64,000 nt of DNA, taken from contig NZ_RAQI01000007.1 in assembly GCF_003610465.1 (NCBI RefSeq), forward strand, positions 62,001-126,000, given 5' to 3'. This DNA comes from Xenorhabdus ehlersii (GTDB taxonomy: Bacteria; Pseudomonadota; Gammaproteobacteria; Enterobacterales; Enterobacteriaceae). The position numbers were made by a program, and so were the translations under genes. This document shows positions 1 through 9,970 of the stretch, piece after piece (position 1 is the stretch's first letter; each line of letters begins with the position of its first letter). The notes beneath the pieces were generated by a model. That model saw only the letters and a list, made by a program, of their open reading frames with translations. It made no database searches and was not told the origin of the DNA.

Positions 1-308
1 AGAATGAAGTTGAACAGTCTACTTACAACTTCGAGCACGCCGATGTGGATTTCCTGTTTACCTGCTTTGAGCAATACGAAAAAGAGGCACAGGAATTACT
101 GGCGCTGGAAACTCCGCTGCCATTGCCCGCTTATGAGCGCATTTTAAAAGCGGGTCATACCTTCAATTTGCTGGATGCCCGCAAAGCGATTTCTGTGACA
201 GAACGTCAGCGCTATATCCTGCGCATCCGTACCCTGACTAAATCGGTTGCTGAAGCTTATTATGCCTCCCGCGAGGCGCTTGGCTTCCCTATGTGTAACA
301 AGAAATAA
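1..308 (+). CDS. glyQ: Glycyl-tRNA synthetase alpha subunit, 3' end (partial)
   Basis: The window opens inside this gene. The reading frame from base 3 to the TAA at 306-308 encodes the C-terminal 101 residues of the alpha subunit of the tetrameric (alpha2beta2) bacterial glycyl-tRNA synthetase, which charges tRNA-Gly in the cytoplasm. The segment is nearly the same as E. coli GlyQ (blocks such as [17 protein letters not shown] and [12 protein letters not shown], from memory). The alpha subunit carries the aminoacylation site. glyS starts 10 bases downstream, as in the usual glyQS operon. The first part of the gene lies before the window. Confidence 0.97.
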   Translation, partial: NEVEQSTYNFEHADVDFLFTCFEQYEKEAQELLALETPLPLPAYERILKAGHTFNLLDARKAISVTERQRYILRIRTLTKSVAEAYYASREALGFPMCNKK

Positions 309-317
309 GAGGCCATC

Positions 318-2387
318 ATGATTCAACAGACTTTCCTTGTGGAAATCGGTACGGAAGAGCTACCGCCAAAGGCGCTGCGTTCATTGGCTGAATCTTTTGC
401 GGCCAATTTTGAAGCCGAACTGAATAACGCCAATCTGGGTCATGGTGAAGTGAGTTGGTTTGCGGCTCCTCGCCGTTTGGCACTGAAAGTAGCAAATTTG
501 GCGGCAGCACAGGCTGATCGTGAAGTTGAAAAGCGTGGCCCTGCGATTGCTCAGGCGTTCGATGCAGAAGGTAAGCCAACTAAAGCCGCAGAAGGTTGGG
601 CGCGTGGTTGCGGTATCACCGTTGATCAGGCTGAACGCATGGTAACGGATAAAGGGGAATGGCTGCTCTATCGTGCCCAGGTCAAAGGCCGCGAAGCAAA
701 AGAGTTGCTGGCGGATATGGTAAGCAGTTCTCTGAGTAAGTTGCCAATCCCTAAGTTGATGCGTTGGGGCGATAAACAGACCCAGTTTGTTCGTCCGGTC
801 CATACGGTCACTATGTTGCTGGGCAGCGACGTGGTTGAAGGCGAAATTCTGGGTATTCAATCGGATCGTATTATTCGTGGTCACCGCTTTATGGGTGAGG
901 CGGAATTTACCATTGAGAACGCGCAGCAGTATCCCGCTATTTTGCAGAAGCGTGGTCGGGTTATCGCAGATTATGACGCTCGTAAGACGATGATCAAGCA
1001 TGATGCAGAACAGGCCGCAATGCAGCTTGGTGGGGTTGCAGATCTGAGCGATGGTTTGTTGGAAGAAGTGACTTCTTTGGTGGAATGGCCGGTTGTACTG
1101 ACTGCGAAATTCGAAGAAAAATTCCTGCAAGTTCCTGCTGAAGCATTGGTTTATACCATGAAAGGTGACCAGAAATATTTTCCGGTTTACGACAAAGCCG
1201 GCAAATTGATGGCGAACTTTATTTTTGTCACCAATATTGAATCTTCTGATCCTCAGCAAATTATTTCAGGTAACGAAAAAGTTGTTCGCCCACGTCTGGC
1301 GGATGCGGAATTCTTCTTCAAGACTGACCGTAAACAACGTTTGGAAGACAACCTACCTCGTTTGGAAACTGTACTGTTCCAGAAACAATTGGGCACCTTG
1401 CGTGACAAAACTGATCGTATTCAAGCCTTGGCTGGCTGGATTGCGGAAAAAATCGGGGCAGATGTCAATCATGCGACTCGTGCGGGTCTATTGTCCAAAT
1501 GTGACCTGATGACCAATATGGTGTTCGAATTCACCGATACGCAGGGCGTGATGGGGATGCACTATGCACGTCATGATGGAGAAGCGGAAGATGTGGCGCT
1601 GGCACTGAATGAGCAGTATCAGCCACGTTTCTCTGGTGATGCACTGCCATCAACGGGGGTTTCCTGTGCCGTTGCCATTGCAGATAAAATGGATACCTTG
1701 GCTGGGATCTTCGGGATTGGTCAGCATCCGAAAGGGGATAAAGACCCGTTCGCTTTACGCCGTGCGGCACTGGGTGTTCTGCGCATTATCGTTGAGAAAA
1801 AATTACCTCTTGACCTCCAAACGTTGGCAGAAGAAGCGGTGCGTTTGTATGGCAACAAGCTGACCAACGAAAAAGCGGTGGATGATGTGGTTGAGTTTAT
1901 GCTCGGCCGTTTCCGCGCTTGGTATCAAGAATTGGGTTATAGCGTTGATGCTATTCAGGCGGTATTGGCACGTCGTCCGACTCAACCGGCAGACTTTGAT
2001 GCCCGTATGAAAGCGGTTACGCATTTCCGCACCCTGGATGCAGCCGTTTCTTTGGCTGCGGCCAATAAACGCGTTTCCAACATTCTGGCAAAATCAGAAG
2101 AACAGTTGAATGACACTGTTCTTGCTTCCGTATTGAAAGCAGCAGAAGAGATCCAACTGGCGACACACCTTGTGGTGTTGAAAGAGAAACTGGCTCCTTT
2201 GTTTGACGAAGGTAACTATCAGGATGCGTTGGTTGAATTGGCTTCCCTGCGTGAAGTGGTGGATGCGTTCTTCGACAATGTGATGGTTATGGATGAAGAC
2301 AGCCAAGTCAGGGTCAATCGTTTAACGTTGTTAAGTGAATTGCGTGATTTGTTCTTGCGTGTCGCAGATATTTCACTGCTCCAGTAA
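318..2387 (+). CDS. glyS: Glycyl-tRNA synthetase beta subunit
   Basis: A 689-residue protein, the normal length for GlyS, colinear with the E. coli protein from the N-terminal [20 protein letters not shown] block to the C-terminal [12 protein letters not shown]. The beta subunit contains the HD-like and anticodon/tRNA-binding regions and is needed with GlyQ for Gly-tRNA formation. The ATG at 318 follows an AAGAGG ribosome binding site at about 306-311 that overlaps the glyQ stop, which suggests translational coupling. A Rho-independent terminator follows at 2430. Housekeeping gene with no visible lesion. Confidence 0.98.
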   Translation: MIQQTFLVEIGTEELPPKALRSLAESFAANFEAELNNANLGHGEVSWFAAPRRLALKVANLAAAQADREVEKRGPAIAQAFDAEGKPTKAAEGWARGCGITVDQAERMVTDKGEWLLYRAQVKGREAKELLADMVSSSLSKLPIPKLMRWGDKQTQFVRPVHTVTMLLGSDVVEGEILGIQSDRIIRGHRFMGEAEFTIENAQQYPAILQKRGRVIADYDARKTMIKHDAEQAAMQLGGVADLSDGLLEEVTSLVEWPVVLTAKFEEKFLQVPAEALVYTMKGDQKYFPVYDKAGKLMANFIFVTNIESSDPQQIISGNEKVVRPRLADAEFFFKTDRKQRLEDNLPRLETVLFQKQLGTLRDKTDRIQALAGWIAEKIGADVNHATRAGLLSKCDLMTNMVFEFTDTQGVMGMHYARHDGEAEDVALALNEQYQPRFSGDALPSTGVSCAVAIADKMDTLAGIFGIGQHPKGDKDPFALRRAALGVLRIIVEKKLPLDLQTLAEEAVRLYGNKLTNEKAVDDVVEFMLGRFRAWYQELGYSVDAIQAVLARRPTQPADFDARMKAVTHFRTLDAAVSLAAANKRVSNILAKSEEQLNDTVLASVLKAAEEIQLATHLVVLKEKLAPLFDEGNYQDALVELASLREVVDAFFDNVMVMDEDSQVRVNRLTLLSELRDLFLRVADISLLQ

Positions 2388-2429
2388 TTTCTGATTTATT
2401 GAAATAGTATAAATCAGTTTAATTGAAAG

Positions 2430-2456
2430 GCCTTACCTTTTGGGGTAGGGCTTTTT
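2430..2456 (+). terminator. Intrinsic terminator of glyQS
   Basis: The arms CCTTACC and GGTAGGG pair over seven positions (one G-U) around a short T/G loop and are followed by CTTTTT. It lies 43 bases after the glyS stop. Confidence 0.8.
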
Positions 2457-2543
2457 GTGGCCTGTAATAATGTCCGTGATATCGTTTACAACGGTTATTT
2501 TGGATGCTTTGTCGTCAAACAATCGCTTATCTTTAAAAAGGTA

Positions 2544-2572
2544 TTGACGGTTTGTGGCGCTGGCAGTAATAT
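2544..2572 (+). promoter_or_regulatory. Sigma-70 promoter of the tRNA-Pro gene
   Basis: TTGACG (2544-2549), a 17-base spacer and TAATAT (2567-2572), followed by a GC-rich stretch (GCGC) before the likely start point. The tRNA begins 13 bases after the -10 box. GC-rich discriminators of this kind are typical of stringently controlled stable-RNA promoters. Confidence 0.75.
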
Positions 2573-2584
2573 GCGCTTCGTTTT

Positions 2585-2661
2585 CGGCGAGTAGCGCAGC
2601 TTGGTAGCGCAACTGGTTTGGGACCAGTGGGTCGGAGGTTCGAATCCTCTCTCGCCGACCA
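2585..2661 (+). tRNA. tRNA-Pro (anticodon UGG)
   Basis: A 77-base gene that folds into a full cloverleaf. The acceptor stem is CGGCGAG/CTCGCCG, the D stem GCGC/GCGC, the anticodon stem ACTGG/CCAGT with loop TTTGGGA (anticodon TGG, proline), the T arm GGAGG-TTCGAAT-CCTCT, and an encoded 3' ACCA. In E. coli a proline tRNA (proK, CGG) lies beside dppA. Here the isoacceptor next to dppA reads UGG instead, so the position is kept but the anticodon differs. Confidence 0.97.
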
Positions 2662-2669
2662 GAATTCAG

Positions 2670-2700
2670 AACCCTGCTTTTTATAAGCAGGGTTTTTTTT
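2670..2700 (+). terminator. Intrinsic terminator of tRNA-Pro
   Basis: The arms ACCCTGCTT and AAGCAGGGT form a perfect stem around a short TTTAT-type loop, directly followed by eight T residues. It lies nine bases after the tRNA CCA end. Confidence 0.9.
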
Positions 2701-3245
2701 ATATATCAGACAACCAAATAAAAGCCTTTTCATAAAGACCTTGCAAACATTTCTTGTATATTGCCGCAAGCTTAGAAAAATTTTTCATCTATGTTGACAT
2801 CATCGTCGAATCCTCCTGATATTTTTTCTGATTGGTGAACTCCGTCAAAAGTTTTATATGCAAGTTTGCTCAAGTGTATTTTTTCCTCGTTAACTTAACT
2901 GTTTATATTTAAATCAATTCTCCTGATTAGCTCATATTCTCATCTTATATATTCCCGCCTTTTTTATAAGCTATTCTGCTCATCATTTAAGCATGTGGTC
3001 ACAAATTCAAAATTATCATCACCAGAGATTTATTCTTTCTATTTGCTTTATTTTTGGTTTATTTGTCTATTTAATGTGCTTCATGTCATGTTTTTTAACC
3101 ATCATTGTTAATGATTCTTTTCTTTTATGTTTTTCTTATGTTTCTGGTGTTGTGTTTGATGATATTGACGTCAGGCATAACAATTGATTAATTGGTAAGC
3201 GAAAAATAATAAAACAAGCTAAACATCACAAACGGGGTTCAAGTA
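2701..3245. other. Long AT-rich leader/intergenic region before dppA
   Basis: About 545 bases without a convincing gene. A 64-codon open frame at 2993-3187 is low-complexity and hydrophobic and has no ribosome binding site, so I do not call it. The last 30 bases (AACATCACAAACGGGG then ATG at 3246) form the dppA ribosome binding region. In E. coli the dppA leader is a target of the small RNA GcvB near the ribosome binding site. A CA-rich segment is present here, but pairing was not tested. Confidence 0.5.
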
Positions 3246-4856
3246 ATGACAATTTCCAAGAAAAAACAGTCCAGTTTGTTAAAACTGGGTGTCGGTTTTG
3301 TCGCATTGGCTGTTACAGCCAGTATTCAGGCAAAAACATTGGTCTACTGCTCTGAAGGTTCTCCTGAAGGCTTCAACCCACAGTTATTCACTTCTGGTAC
3401 AACTTATGATGCAACTTCCAGACAAATCTATAACCGTCTGGTGGATTTTAAAGCGGGTACAACCAATGTTATTCCAAGTCTGGCCGAAAGCTGGGATGTG
3501 AGTGACGACGGCAAGGTTTATACCTTTCATTTGCGCAAAGGTGTGAAGTGGCAAAGTAATAGGGAATTCAAACCTACCCGTGATTTTAACGCTGATGACG
3601 TGATTTTTACTTTTATACGCCAAAAAGATAAAAATCATCCGTACCATCAGGTTTCGGGGGGCAGCTATGAATATTTCATCGGTATGGATATGGGGAATAT
3701 CATCAGCAAAATAGAAAAAGTCGACGATTATACTGTTCGCTTTATTCTTTCACGCTCAGAAGCACCTTTCATCGCTAATCTGGCGATGGATTTTGCTTCT
3801 ATCCTGTCCGGGGAATATGCTGATGTGATGATGAAAGCAGGAACTCCCGAAAAAGTTGACCTGAATCCAATTGGTACAGGTCCATTCCAGCTAGTGCAAT
3901 ACCAGAAAGACTCACGGATTCTCTATAAGGCCTTTAAGGATTATTGGGAAGGACCAGCAAAAATCGACCGCTTAGTATTTTCTATTACTCCTGATGCTTC
4001 TGTGCGTTATGCAAAATTGCAGAAAAATGAATGTCAGGTTATGCCGTATCCAAACCCTGCGGATATATCCCGTATGAAGCAGGATAAAAATATCGTCTTG
4101 ACGGAACAGGCTGGCTTGAATGTGGGATATCTTTCTTTCAATGTCACCAAGCCGCCACTGGATAATGTGAAAGTGCGTCAGGCATTAGCAATGGCAGTGG
4201 ACAAAGACGCCATCATTGAGGCTGTCTATCAGGGTGCTGGGCAGAAAGCGAAAAACCTGATCCCGCCTACCATGTGGGGCTATAACACAGATATCAAAGA
4301 CTACTCCTACGATACGGCCAAGGCGAAGGAACTGTTGAAAGAAGCTGGCTTCCCGAATGGTTTCGAAACTGATCTGTGGGCGATGCCAGTACAGCGTCCG
4401 TATAACCCGAATGCCCGTCGCATGGCGGAAATGATTCAGGCCGATTGGGCGAAAATTGGTGTTAAGGCCAAGATTGTCAGCTATGAATGGGGTGAATACC
4501 TGAAACGAGCCAAAGATGGTGAACCGAAGACCGTGATGATGGGATGGACAGGGGATAATGGCGATCCTGATAACTTCTTCGCAACTCTGTTTAGTTGTGC
4601 AGCTAAAGAGAAAGGCTCTAACTATTCAAAATGGTGTTACAAGCCATTTGAGGCCGCTATCCAACCCGCGCGTGCAACCGCTGATATTAACAAGCGCACG
4701 GAATTTTATAAGCAAGCGCAGGTTGTCATGCATGAACAAGTACCCGCATTGATCATTGCCCACTCCACGGTTTATGAACCAATCCGTAAAGAAGTGAAAG
4801 GATATTTGGTTGATCCACTTGGCAGACACCTTTTCTACTACGTTGATCTCAAATAA
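3246..4856 (+). CDS. dppA: Periplasmic dipeptide-binding protein DppA
   Basis: A 536-residue substrate-binding protein (SBP family 5) that captures dipeptides in the periplasm and delivers them to DppBCDF. In E. coli it is also a heme-binding and chemotaxis partner. The N terminus MTISKKKQ, a hydrophobic stretch and an ASIQA cleavage site form a Sec signal peptide. The mature part starts [18 protein letters not shown], characteristic of DppA. It is the first gene of dppABCDF. A strong hairpin follows in the gap to dppB, which fits the common higher abundance of the binding protein over the membrane parts. Confidence 0.95.
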   Translation: MTISKKKQSSLLKLGVGFVALAVTASIQAKTLVYCSEGSPEGFNPQLFTSGTTYDATSRQIYNRLVDFKAGTTNVIPSLAESWDVSDDGKVYTFHLRKGVKWQSNREFKPTRDFNADDVIFTFIRQKDKNHPYHQVSGGSYEYFIGMDMGNIISKIEKVDDYTVRFILSRSEAPFIANLAMDFASILSGEYADVMMKAGTPEKVDLNPIGTGPFQLVQYQKDSRILYKAFKDYWEGPAKIDRLVFSITPDASVRYAKLQKNECQVMPYPNPADISRMKQDKNIVLTEQAGLNVGYLSFNVTKPPLDNVKVRQALAMAVDKDAIIEAVYQGAGQKAKNLIPPTMWGYNTDIKDYSYDTAKAKELLKEAGFPNGFETDLWAMPVQRPYNPNARRMAEMIQADWAKIGVKAKIVSYEWGEYLKRAKDGEPKTVMMGWTGDNGDPDNFFATLFSCAAKEKGSNYSKWCYKPFEAAIQPARATADINKRTEFYKQAQVVMHEQVPALIIAHSTVYEPIRKEVKGYLVDPLGRHLFYYVDLK

Positions 4857-4881
4857 TTCTTGCTGTTGAGCTGTTGTGATT

Positions 4882-4914
4882 AACCATCCCCCAGAGCTTT
4901 CTGTGGGGATGGTT
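4882..4914 (+). terminator. Hairpin in the dppA-dppB gap (attenuator or mRNA stabiliser)
   Basis: AACCATCCCC and GGGGATGGTT form a 10-bp stem whose loop contains CAGAGCTTTCTGT; a short T/C-rich stretch follows. Its position between the binding-protein gene and the permease genes suggests partial termination or protection of dppA mRNA from 3' decay. Confidence 0.6.
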
Positions 4915-4998
4915 TCGCTTCTCTGATGGGCAAGTCGACTCTGTATACACCAAGCGGTCCGAAGAGCCGCACTGGTATTTAAAAAGGGAACTCAGGAT

Positions 4999-6018
4999 AT
5001 GCTGCAATTTATCCTCCGACGTCTAGGGTTAGTGATCCCGACGTTTATTGGTATTACGCTGCTGACTTTCGCGTTTGTGCACATGATACCTGGTGATCCC
5101 GTGCTGATTATGGCGGGAGAGCGTGGTATTTCTTCTGAGCGTTATGCCCAATTAATGGCTGAAATGGGGTTAGATAAGCCTCTCTGGGAGCAATATTTTC
5201 ATTACATCAATGGCGTATTGCATGGTGATTTGGGGATCTCGTTGAAAAGCCGCATTCCTGTATGGGATGAGTTTGTTCCGCGTTTTAAAGCGACTTTCGA
5301 ACTGGGCATGTGTGCCATGTTATTCGCCATCGCTGTCGGTATTCCAGTAGGGGTATTGGCGGCAGTCAAACGGGGTTCTGTCTTTGATCACACTGCGATT
5401 GGCTTGTCATTGACAGGCTACTCCATGCCAATTTTCTGGTGGGGGATCATGTTGATCATGCTGGTCTCCGTTCACTGGAACTTAACCCCTGTTTCTGGCC
5501 GAATCGGTGATAGTGTATTTATTGATGACAGCAATCCCCTGACGGGATTTATGCTGATTGATACGCTGATTTGGGGTGAGGAGGGCGATTTCACTGATGC
5601 TGTAATGCACATAATCCTGCCTGCCATTGTGCTGGGAACGATCCCGTTAGCCGTCATCGTGCGTATGACTCGCTCTTCCATGCTGGAAGTGCTGGGCGAA
5701 GATTATATCCGTACTGCCCGGGCAAAAGGGTTGAGCCGCCTTCGTGTCATTATCGTTCATGCGTTGCGTAATGCTTTATTACCCGTAGTCACAGTGATTG
5801 GTCTGCAAGTGGGCATCATGTTGGCAGGTGCCATTTTGACAGAAACGATTTTCTCATGGCCAGGATTAGGGCGTTGGCTGATTGATGCCCTGCAACGTCG
5901 TGACTATCCGGTGGTACAGGGGGGAGTATTGTTGGTGGCGACCATGATTATTCTGGTCAATCTGGTGGTTGATTTGTTGTACGGCATTGTCAATCCGCGC
6001 ATTCGTCATAAGAAATAG
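4999..6018 (+). CDS. dppB: Dipeptide ABC transporter permease DppB
   Basis: A 339-residue inner-membrane permease with the E. coli length and start (MLQFILRRLGLVIPTF). Several hydrophobic helices are visible. The conserved cytoplasmic EAA loop, which contacts the ATPases, is at about residues 230-250 (DYIRTARAKGLSRLRVIIVHALRN region). It forms the transmembrane channel with DppC. A GGGAA ribosome binding site lies shortly before the ATG. dppC starts six bases after its stop. Confidence 0.95.
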   Translation: MLQFILRRLGLVIPTFIGITLLTFAFVHMIPGDPVLIMAGERGISSERYAQLMAEMGLDKPLWEQYFHYINGVLHGDLGISLKSRIPVWDEFVPRFKATFELGMCAMLFAIAVGIPVGVLAAVKRGSVFDHTAIGLSLTGYSMPIFWWGIMLIMLVSVHWNLTPVSGRIGDSVFIDDSNPLTGFMLIDTLIWGEEGDFTDAVMHIILPAIVLGTIPLAVIVRMTRSSMLEVLGEDYIRTARAKGLSRLRVIIVHALRNALLPVVTVIGLQVGIMLAGAILTETIFSWPGLGRWLIDALQRRDYPVVQGGVLLVATMIILVNLVVDLLYGIVNPRIRHKK

Positions 6019-6024
6019 GAGCAC

Positions 6025-6930
6025 ATGATGACTCAAACAACTGAGCCTGCAGTATCGGGTGCACCGAAAATAATGACGCCGATACAAGAATTCTGGCATT
6101 ACTTTAAACGTAACAAAGGCGCAGTGATTGGTCTTGTCTATATTGTTCTGATGCTGCTGGTTGCACTATTGGCTGGGGTATTAGCGCCGCATGGTCCGGC
6201 AGAACAGTTTCGTGATTCCCTGCTGATGCCTCCGGTATGGCAGGAAGGTGGAAGCTGGCAATTTATTCTCGGCACTGATGATGTTGGGCGCGATATTTTG
6301 TCCCGTCTAATGTATGGGGCACGCCTTTCATTATTGGTTGGCTGTCTGGTCGTGGTGATGTCACTCATCATGGGTATCATTCTGGGGGTATTGGCTGGAT
6401 ATTTCGGCGGTGTGGTGGATACCATTATCATGCGTATCGTCGACATTATGTTAGCCTTGCCAAGCCTACTGCTGGCATTGGTGTTGGTGGCGATCTTTGG
6501 CCCATCGATTATCAATGCGTCATTGGCACTGACTTTTGTCGCCTTGCCTCATTATATCCGCCTGACAAGGGCAGCGGTATTGGTGGAAGTTAATCGTGAT
6601 TATGTGATGGCTTCCCAAGTAGCCGGTGCGGGAGCCACACGTCAGATGTTTATCAATATCCTGCCAAACTGCCTTGCGCCGTTAATTGTGCAAGCGTCAT
6701 TAGGGTTTTCAAACGCTATTCTTGATATGGCGGCCTTAGGGTTTCTGGGAATGGGGGCACAGCCACCGACTCCGGAATGGGGAACCATGCTGGCCGATGT
6801 TTTGCAATTTACCCAGAGTGCGTGGTGGGTTGTGACCTTTCCGGGGCTGGCTATCCTGTTGACGGTACTGGCATTTAACCTGATGGGGGACGGGTTGCGT
6901 GATGCACTTGATCCCAAGCTCAAGCAGTAG
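6025..6930 (+). CDS. dppC: Dipeptide ABC transporter permease DppC
   Basis: A 301-residue second permease subunit, with the N-terminal cytoplasmic segment typical of OppC/DppC and the first membrane helix at about residues 30-50. The periplasmic signature LGTDDVGRDILSRLMYGAR is present. The EAA loop (DYVMASQVAGAGATRQMF) is at about residue 195. It pairs with DppB and transmits ATP hydrolysis by DppD/DppF to transport. An AGGAG motif precedes the ATG. Confidence 0.95.
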   Translation: MMTQTTEPAVSGAPKIMTPIQEFWHYFKRNKGAVIGLVYIVLMLLVALLAGVLAPHGPAEQFRDSLLMPPVWQEGGSWQFILGTDDVGRDILSRLMYGARLSLLVGCLVVVMSLIMGIILGVLAGYFGGVVDTIIMRIVDIMLALPSLLLALVLVAIFGPSIINASLALTFVALPHYIRLTRAAVLVEVNRDYVMASQVAGAGATRQMFINILPNCLAPLIVQASLGFSNAILDMAALGFLGMGAQPPTPEWGTMLADVLQFTQSAWWVVTFPGLAILLTVLAFNLMGDGLRDALDPKLKQ

Positions 6931-6943
6931 GGGGGATTGAGAA

Positions 6944-7926
6944 ATGGCATTATTGAATGTAGACCAATTGTCGGTGCATTTCGGGGATGAAGGTGTACCA
7001 TTCCGCGCCGTTGACCGTATTAGCTACCGTGTTGAGCAGGGGGAGGTTGTCGGCATCGTTGGAGAATCCGGCTCAGGTAAATCAGTCAGTTCATTGGCGA
7101 TTATGGGGCTGATTGATTATCCGGGCAGAGTTATGGCAGAAAAAACTGGAATTCGGTGGCCGTGACCTGACTAAAATTTCAGAAAAAAGAGCGCCGTCAG
7201 TTGGTGGGTGCGGAAGTGGCGATGATTTTCCAAGATCCCATGACCAGTTTGAATCCGTGCTACACCGTCGGTTATCAGATTATGGAAGCCTTGAAAGTTC
7301 ATCAGGGTGGCAACCGGAAAACGCGATACCAACGGGCAATCGACTTATTGACCCTGGTGGGTATCCCTGATCCGGTCTCTCGTCTGGATGTTTATCCGCA
7401 TCAATTATCGGGAGGGATGAGCCAGCGTGTGATGATTGCGATGGCTATCGCGTGTCGTCCAAAACTCCTGATTGCCGATGAGCCGACGACGGCTCTGGAT
7501 GTCACCATTCAGGCGCAAATCATCGAATTGTTGCTGGAATTGCAGCAGCAGGAAAACATGGCATTACTTTTGATCACCCACGATTTGGCGCTGGTGGCGG
7601 AAGCCGCCCATCATATTATTGTGATGTATGCCGGACAGGTGGTGGAAATTGGCAAGGCCACGGAAATCTTCCGTGCGCCACGCCATCCTTATACACAAGC
7701 ATTATTGCGGGCTTTGCCGGAATTTGCGGTGGATAAATCCCGTTTGGCATCGTTGCCCGGCGTTGTTCCCGGAAAATATGATCGCCCAATGGGATGTCTG
7801 CTCAACCCCCGTTGTCCCTATGCCAATGCGCATTGTCGTCAGGAGGAGCCGTCATTGCAATCAATGAGAGGGCGTCAGGTTAAATGTCACATGCCACTAG
7901 ATGATGAGGGGAGGCCAACAGTATGA
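6944..7926 (+). pseudogene. dppD: Dipeptide ABC transporter ATPase DppD, two frameshifts
   Basis: The frame starting at ATG 6944 encodes a normal DppD N terminus with Walker A GESGSGKS (about residue 40), then stops at 7165. The rest of DppD (Q-loop, LSGGMSQR signature, Walker B LLIADEP, and the C-terminal cysteine-rich oligopeptide-transporter motif) continues in a different frame to the TGA at 7926. Compared with E. coli DppD, one extra A in the A6 tract at 7140-7145 and one in the A6 tract at 7183-7188 explain both shifts. The residues between them ([14 protein letters not shown]) are intact in the third frame. The stop overlaps the dppF start (ATGA). Either the gene is disabled, or both tracts are sequence errors or slippage sites. 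Apart from these tracts the gene looks healthy. Confidence 0.85.
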
Positions 7927-8939
7927 ACATTCCACAAAACAGGGAACAAGAGAAAACGACAGCACCTTTACTGCAAGCCACTGAATTGAAGAAATATTAT
8001 CCGGTGAAAACAGGCTTATTCTCGCCTGAACGTATGGTTAAGGCGTTGGATGGTGTCTCGTTTGAACTGGAAAAAGGTAAGACGCTGGCGGTTGTCGGCG
8101 AATCGGGCTGTGGAAAATCCACATTGGGCCGCCTGCTGACCATGATTGAAAAACCGACCGATGGGGAACTTTATTATCTGGGGCAAGACCTGTTGGTGCC
8201 AAATAAAGAAGCAGAAAAACTTCGTCGCCAGAAAATCCAGATTGTATTTCAAAATCCTTACGCTTCCTTAAATCCCCGTAAAAAAGTGGGACAGATTTTG
8301 GAAGAGCCATTGCTGATTAATACTTCACTTACCGCGGGTGAACGCAAGGAAAAAGTCTTACAGATGATGGAGAAAGTGGGACTAAAACCGGAACATTATG
8401 CGCGTTATCCACATATGTTTTCTGGTGGTCAGCGTCAGCGTATCGCCATTGCCCGTGGGTTAATGTTAAACCCAGACGTAGTGATCGCAGATGAACCCGT
8501 TTCAGCGTTGGATGTTTCAGTGAGAGCACAGGTTCTGAATTTAATGATGGATTTGCAGCAGGAGCTGGGATTGTCTTATGTTTTTATATCCCATGATCTC
8601 TCGGTCGTCGAACATATTGCTGATGAAGTGATAGTGATGTATTTGGGGCGCTGTGTTGAAAAAGGCAATAAGGAAATGATTTTCAACAATCCGCGCCATC
8701 CTTACACACAGGCATTATTGTCGGCGACGCCTCGCCTTAATCCTGAACTGCGCCGTGAACGTATTAAGCTGACGGGAGAGCTGCCAAGCCCGATGAATCC
8801 GCCAGCGGGGTGTGCTTTTGCTGCTCGTTGTCGTCGCGCATTTAGCCAGTGTACCCAATTCCAGCCTAAGTTAAAGCAATATGGCGGACAACTGATCGCG
8901 TGTTTCGCGGTCGAACAGGATGAAACCCCATTCACCTAA
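7923..8939 (+). CDS. dppF: Dipeptide ABC transporter ATPase DppF
   Basis: A 338-residue ATPase with Walker A GESGCGKS (about residue 60), signature [14 protein letters not shown], Walker [13 protein letters not shown] and the switch histidine in ISHDLSVV. The C-terminal oligo/dipeptide-transporter domain has conserved cysteines ([15 protein letters not shown]). It works as a heterodimer with DppD. The ATG overlaps the dppD stop in ATGA, so translation is probably coupled. If dppD is really broken, DppF would lack its partner unless another ATPase substitutes, as in organisms that share peptide-transporter ATPases. Confidence 0.95.
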   Translation: MNIPQNREQEKTTAPLLQATELKKYYPVKTGLFSPERMVKALDGVSFELEKGKTLAVVGESGCGKSTLGRLLTMIEKPTDGELYYLGQDLLVPNKEAEKLRRQKIQIVFQNPYASLNPRKKVGQILEEPLLINTSLTAGERKEKVLQMMEKVGLKPEHYARYPHMFSGGQRQRIAIARGLMLNPDVVIADEPVSALDVSVRAQVLNLMMDLQQELGLSYVFISHDLSVVEHIADEVIVMYLGRCVEKGNKEMIFNNPRHPYTQALLSATPRLNPELRRERIKLTGELPSPMNPPAGCAFAARCRRAFSQCTQFQPKLKQYGGQLIACFAVEQDETPFT

Positions 8940-8952
8940 TCATATCTGACCG

Positions 8953-8998
8953 TGGTATAACGTTTGACATCCTCTGAACGCCGGTTAACGTTATACCA
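8953..8998. terminator. Perfect 12-bp inverted repeat after dppF
   Basis: TGGTATAACGTT (8953-8964) is matched exactly by AACGTTATACCA (8987-8998) across a 22-base loop. It sits 13 bases after the dppF stop and probably ends or protects the dpp mRNA. There is no clean T-run (TCGCTTTATTT follows), so it could instead be an operator or repeat element. Confidence 0.5.
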
Positions 8999-9156
8999 TC
9001 GCTTTATTTGATGCCGTTATATCCCGGTCATTTTCTCTGTTGCATTGCCATTCATCAAAATAAGACGACCGCAAGTAAAATCAAGTATACTCACTCACAT
9101 TATTAAGATGTGTTGGTCAGTGTTTTCACTATTAGTTTGGTATTGGTTTGGATAAG

Positions 9157-9864
9157 ATGAAATTGCGTGTCAAACGTTCGTTAACCATTAAACAGATGGC
9201 CGCAGTGACCGGAGTCACTTTGGTTACCATTGCTATTTTCATCACCATCCAGTTATCTCACCTATTACAGCAGCGGAAAGATGACTATATCAGCCAGCTT
9301 AACAATGCGGCTGTACAAATCCAGACACCTTTGGCGGAAGCGTTGTTAAGTTCAGATCTCAATAAAGCGAAAACGCTGTTGATTGGGTTGAAGACCTCAG
9401 GCATTCTGGGGCGAGCCGATGTGTTATTACCTGATAACGTTCGGGTAATGAGCCTGGATTTTGCCACTCATCGCCCCATACCTGAACTGGCAAAGAAGGT
9501 TTTTGGTATTCCTGTTGAGGTCAATATTCCTCTCTACGTTTATGGTGTTGCGCCAAAAACAGCAGAATCACAGGGACACCTTATTTTGCAGGTTGATTCC
9601 AATCGGGTGTATCGTTTTGCCTTGAATACACTTGCATTAATGTTGACCACTTATTTATTACTCGTACTTATTCTTACGGTGTCGATAAGCTGGTGTGTAA
9701 ATCGCATTATCATCCATCCATTGCGCGATGTTGCGCGGGAACTGAATGAAGAACAGCCGCCAGTGACTATGTCTTGCCCTAAAAGCCATCAGGATGATGA
9801 ATTGGGGTTGCTGGTAAAAGGCTATAATCGTCAGGTTAATAAGCAGAAAACGCCATCAAAATGA
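9157..9864 (+). pseudogene. HmsP/YhjK N-terminal remnant (signal input and HAMP only)
   Basis: A 235-residue product matching the N-terminal third of E. coli YhjK (PdeK/HmsP). It starts KRSLTIKQMA, has a first membrane helix at about residues 15-38, a periplasmic region, a second helix ending ILTVSISWCVNRIIIHPLRD, and a HAMP linker ending at DDELGLLVKGYNRQ. The homologue is about 650 residues with GGDEF and EAL domains that degrade c-di-GMP. Here the frame stops after HAMP, and only about 100 bases separate it from yhjJ, so the catalytic domains are deleted, not frameshifted. The ATG at 9157 matches the homologue start. A TTG nine bases earlier is less likely. The stump could still be made as a membrane protein. 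Confidence 0.85.
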
Positions 9865-9970
9865 AACCTTACAAGATGAATAACGGTCTAATCCTTGATG
9901 ATAATATTCAGGAATGGCGGATTGTCTTAGGTTTCGCAGGATAAAATTAAACAGGTAGGGGTAAGTGAGA

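Noticed and set aside
381..1259. 292-codon minus-strand frame opposite glyS
   Set aside because: Antisense shadow of a housekeeping gene; no ribosome binding site or family features.
2585..2661. tRNA-Pro as the attachment site of the accessory region
   Set aside because: No repeat of its 3' end and no integrase nearby; the accessory DNA lies far away and the flanking genes are backbone.
2993..3187. 64-codon hydrophobic frame upstream of dppA
   Set aside because: Low-complexity AT-rich sequence without a ribosome binding site; more likely part of the leader region.
7113..7370. 85-codon frame bridging the dppD lesions as a separate gene
   Set aside because: Only its first third matches DppD; it is the third frame between the two A6 shifts, not an independent gene.
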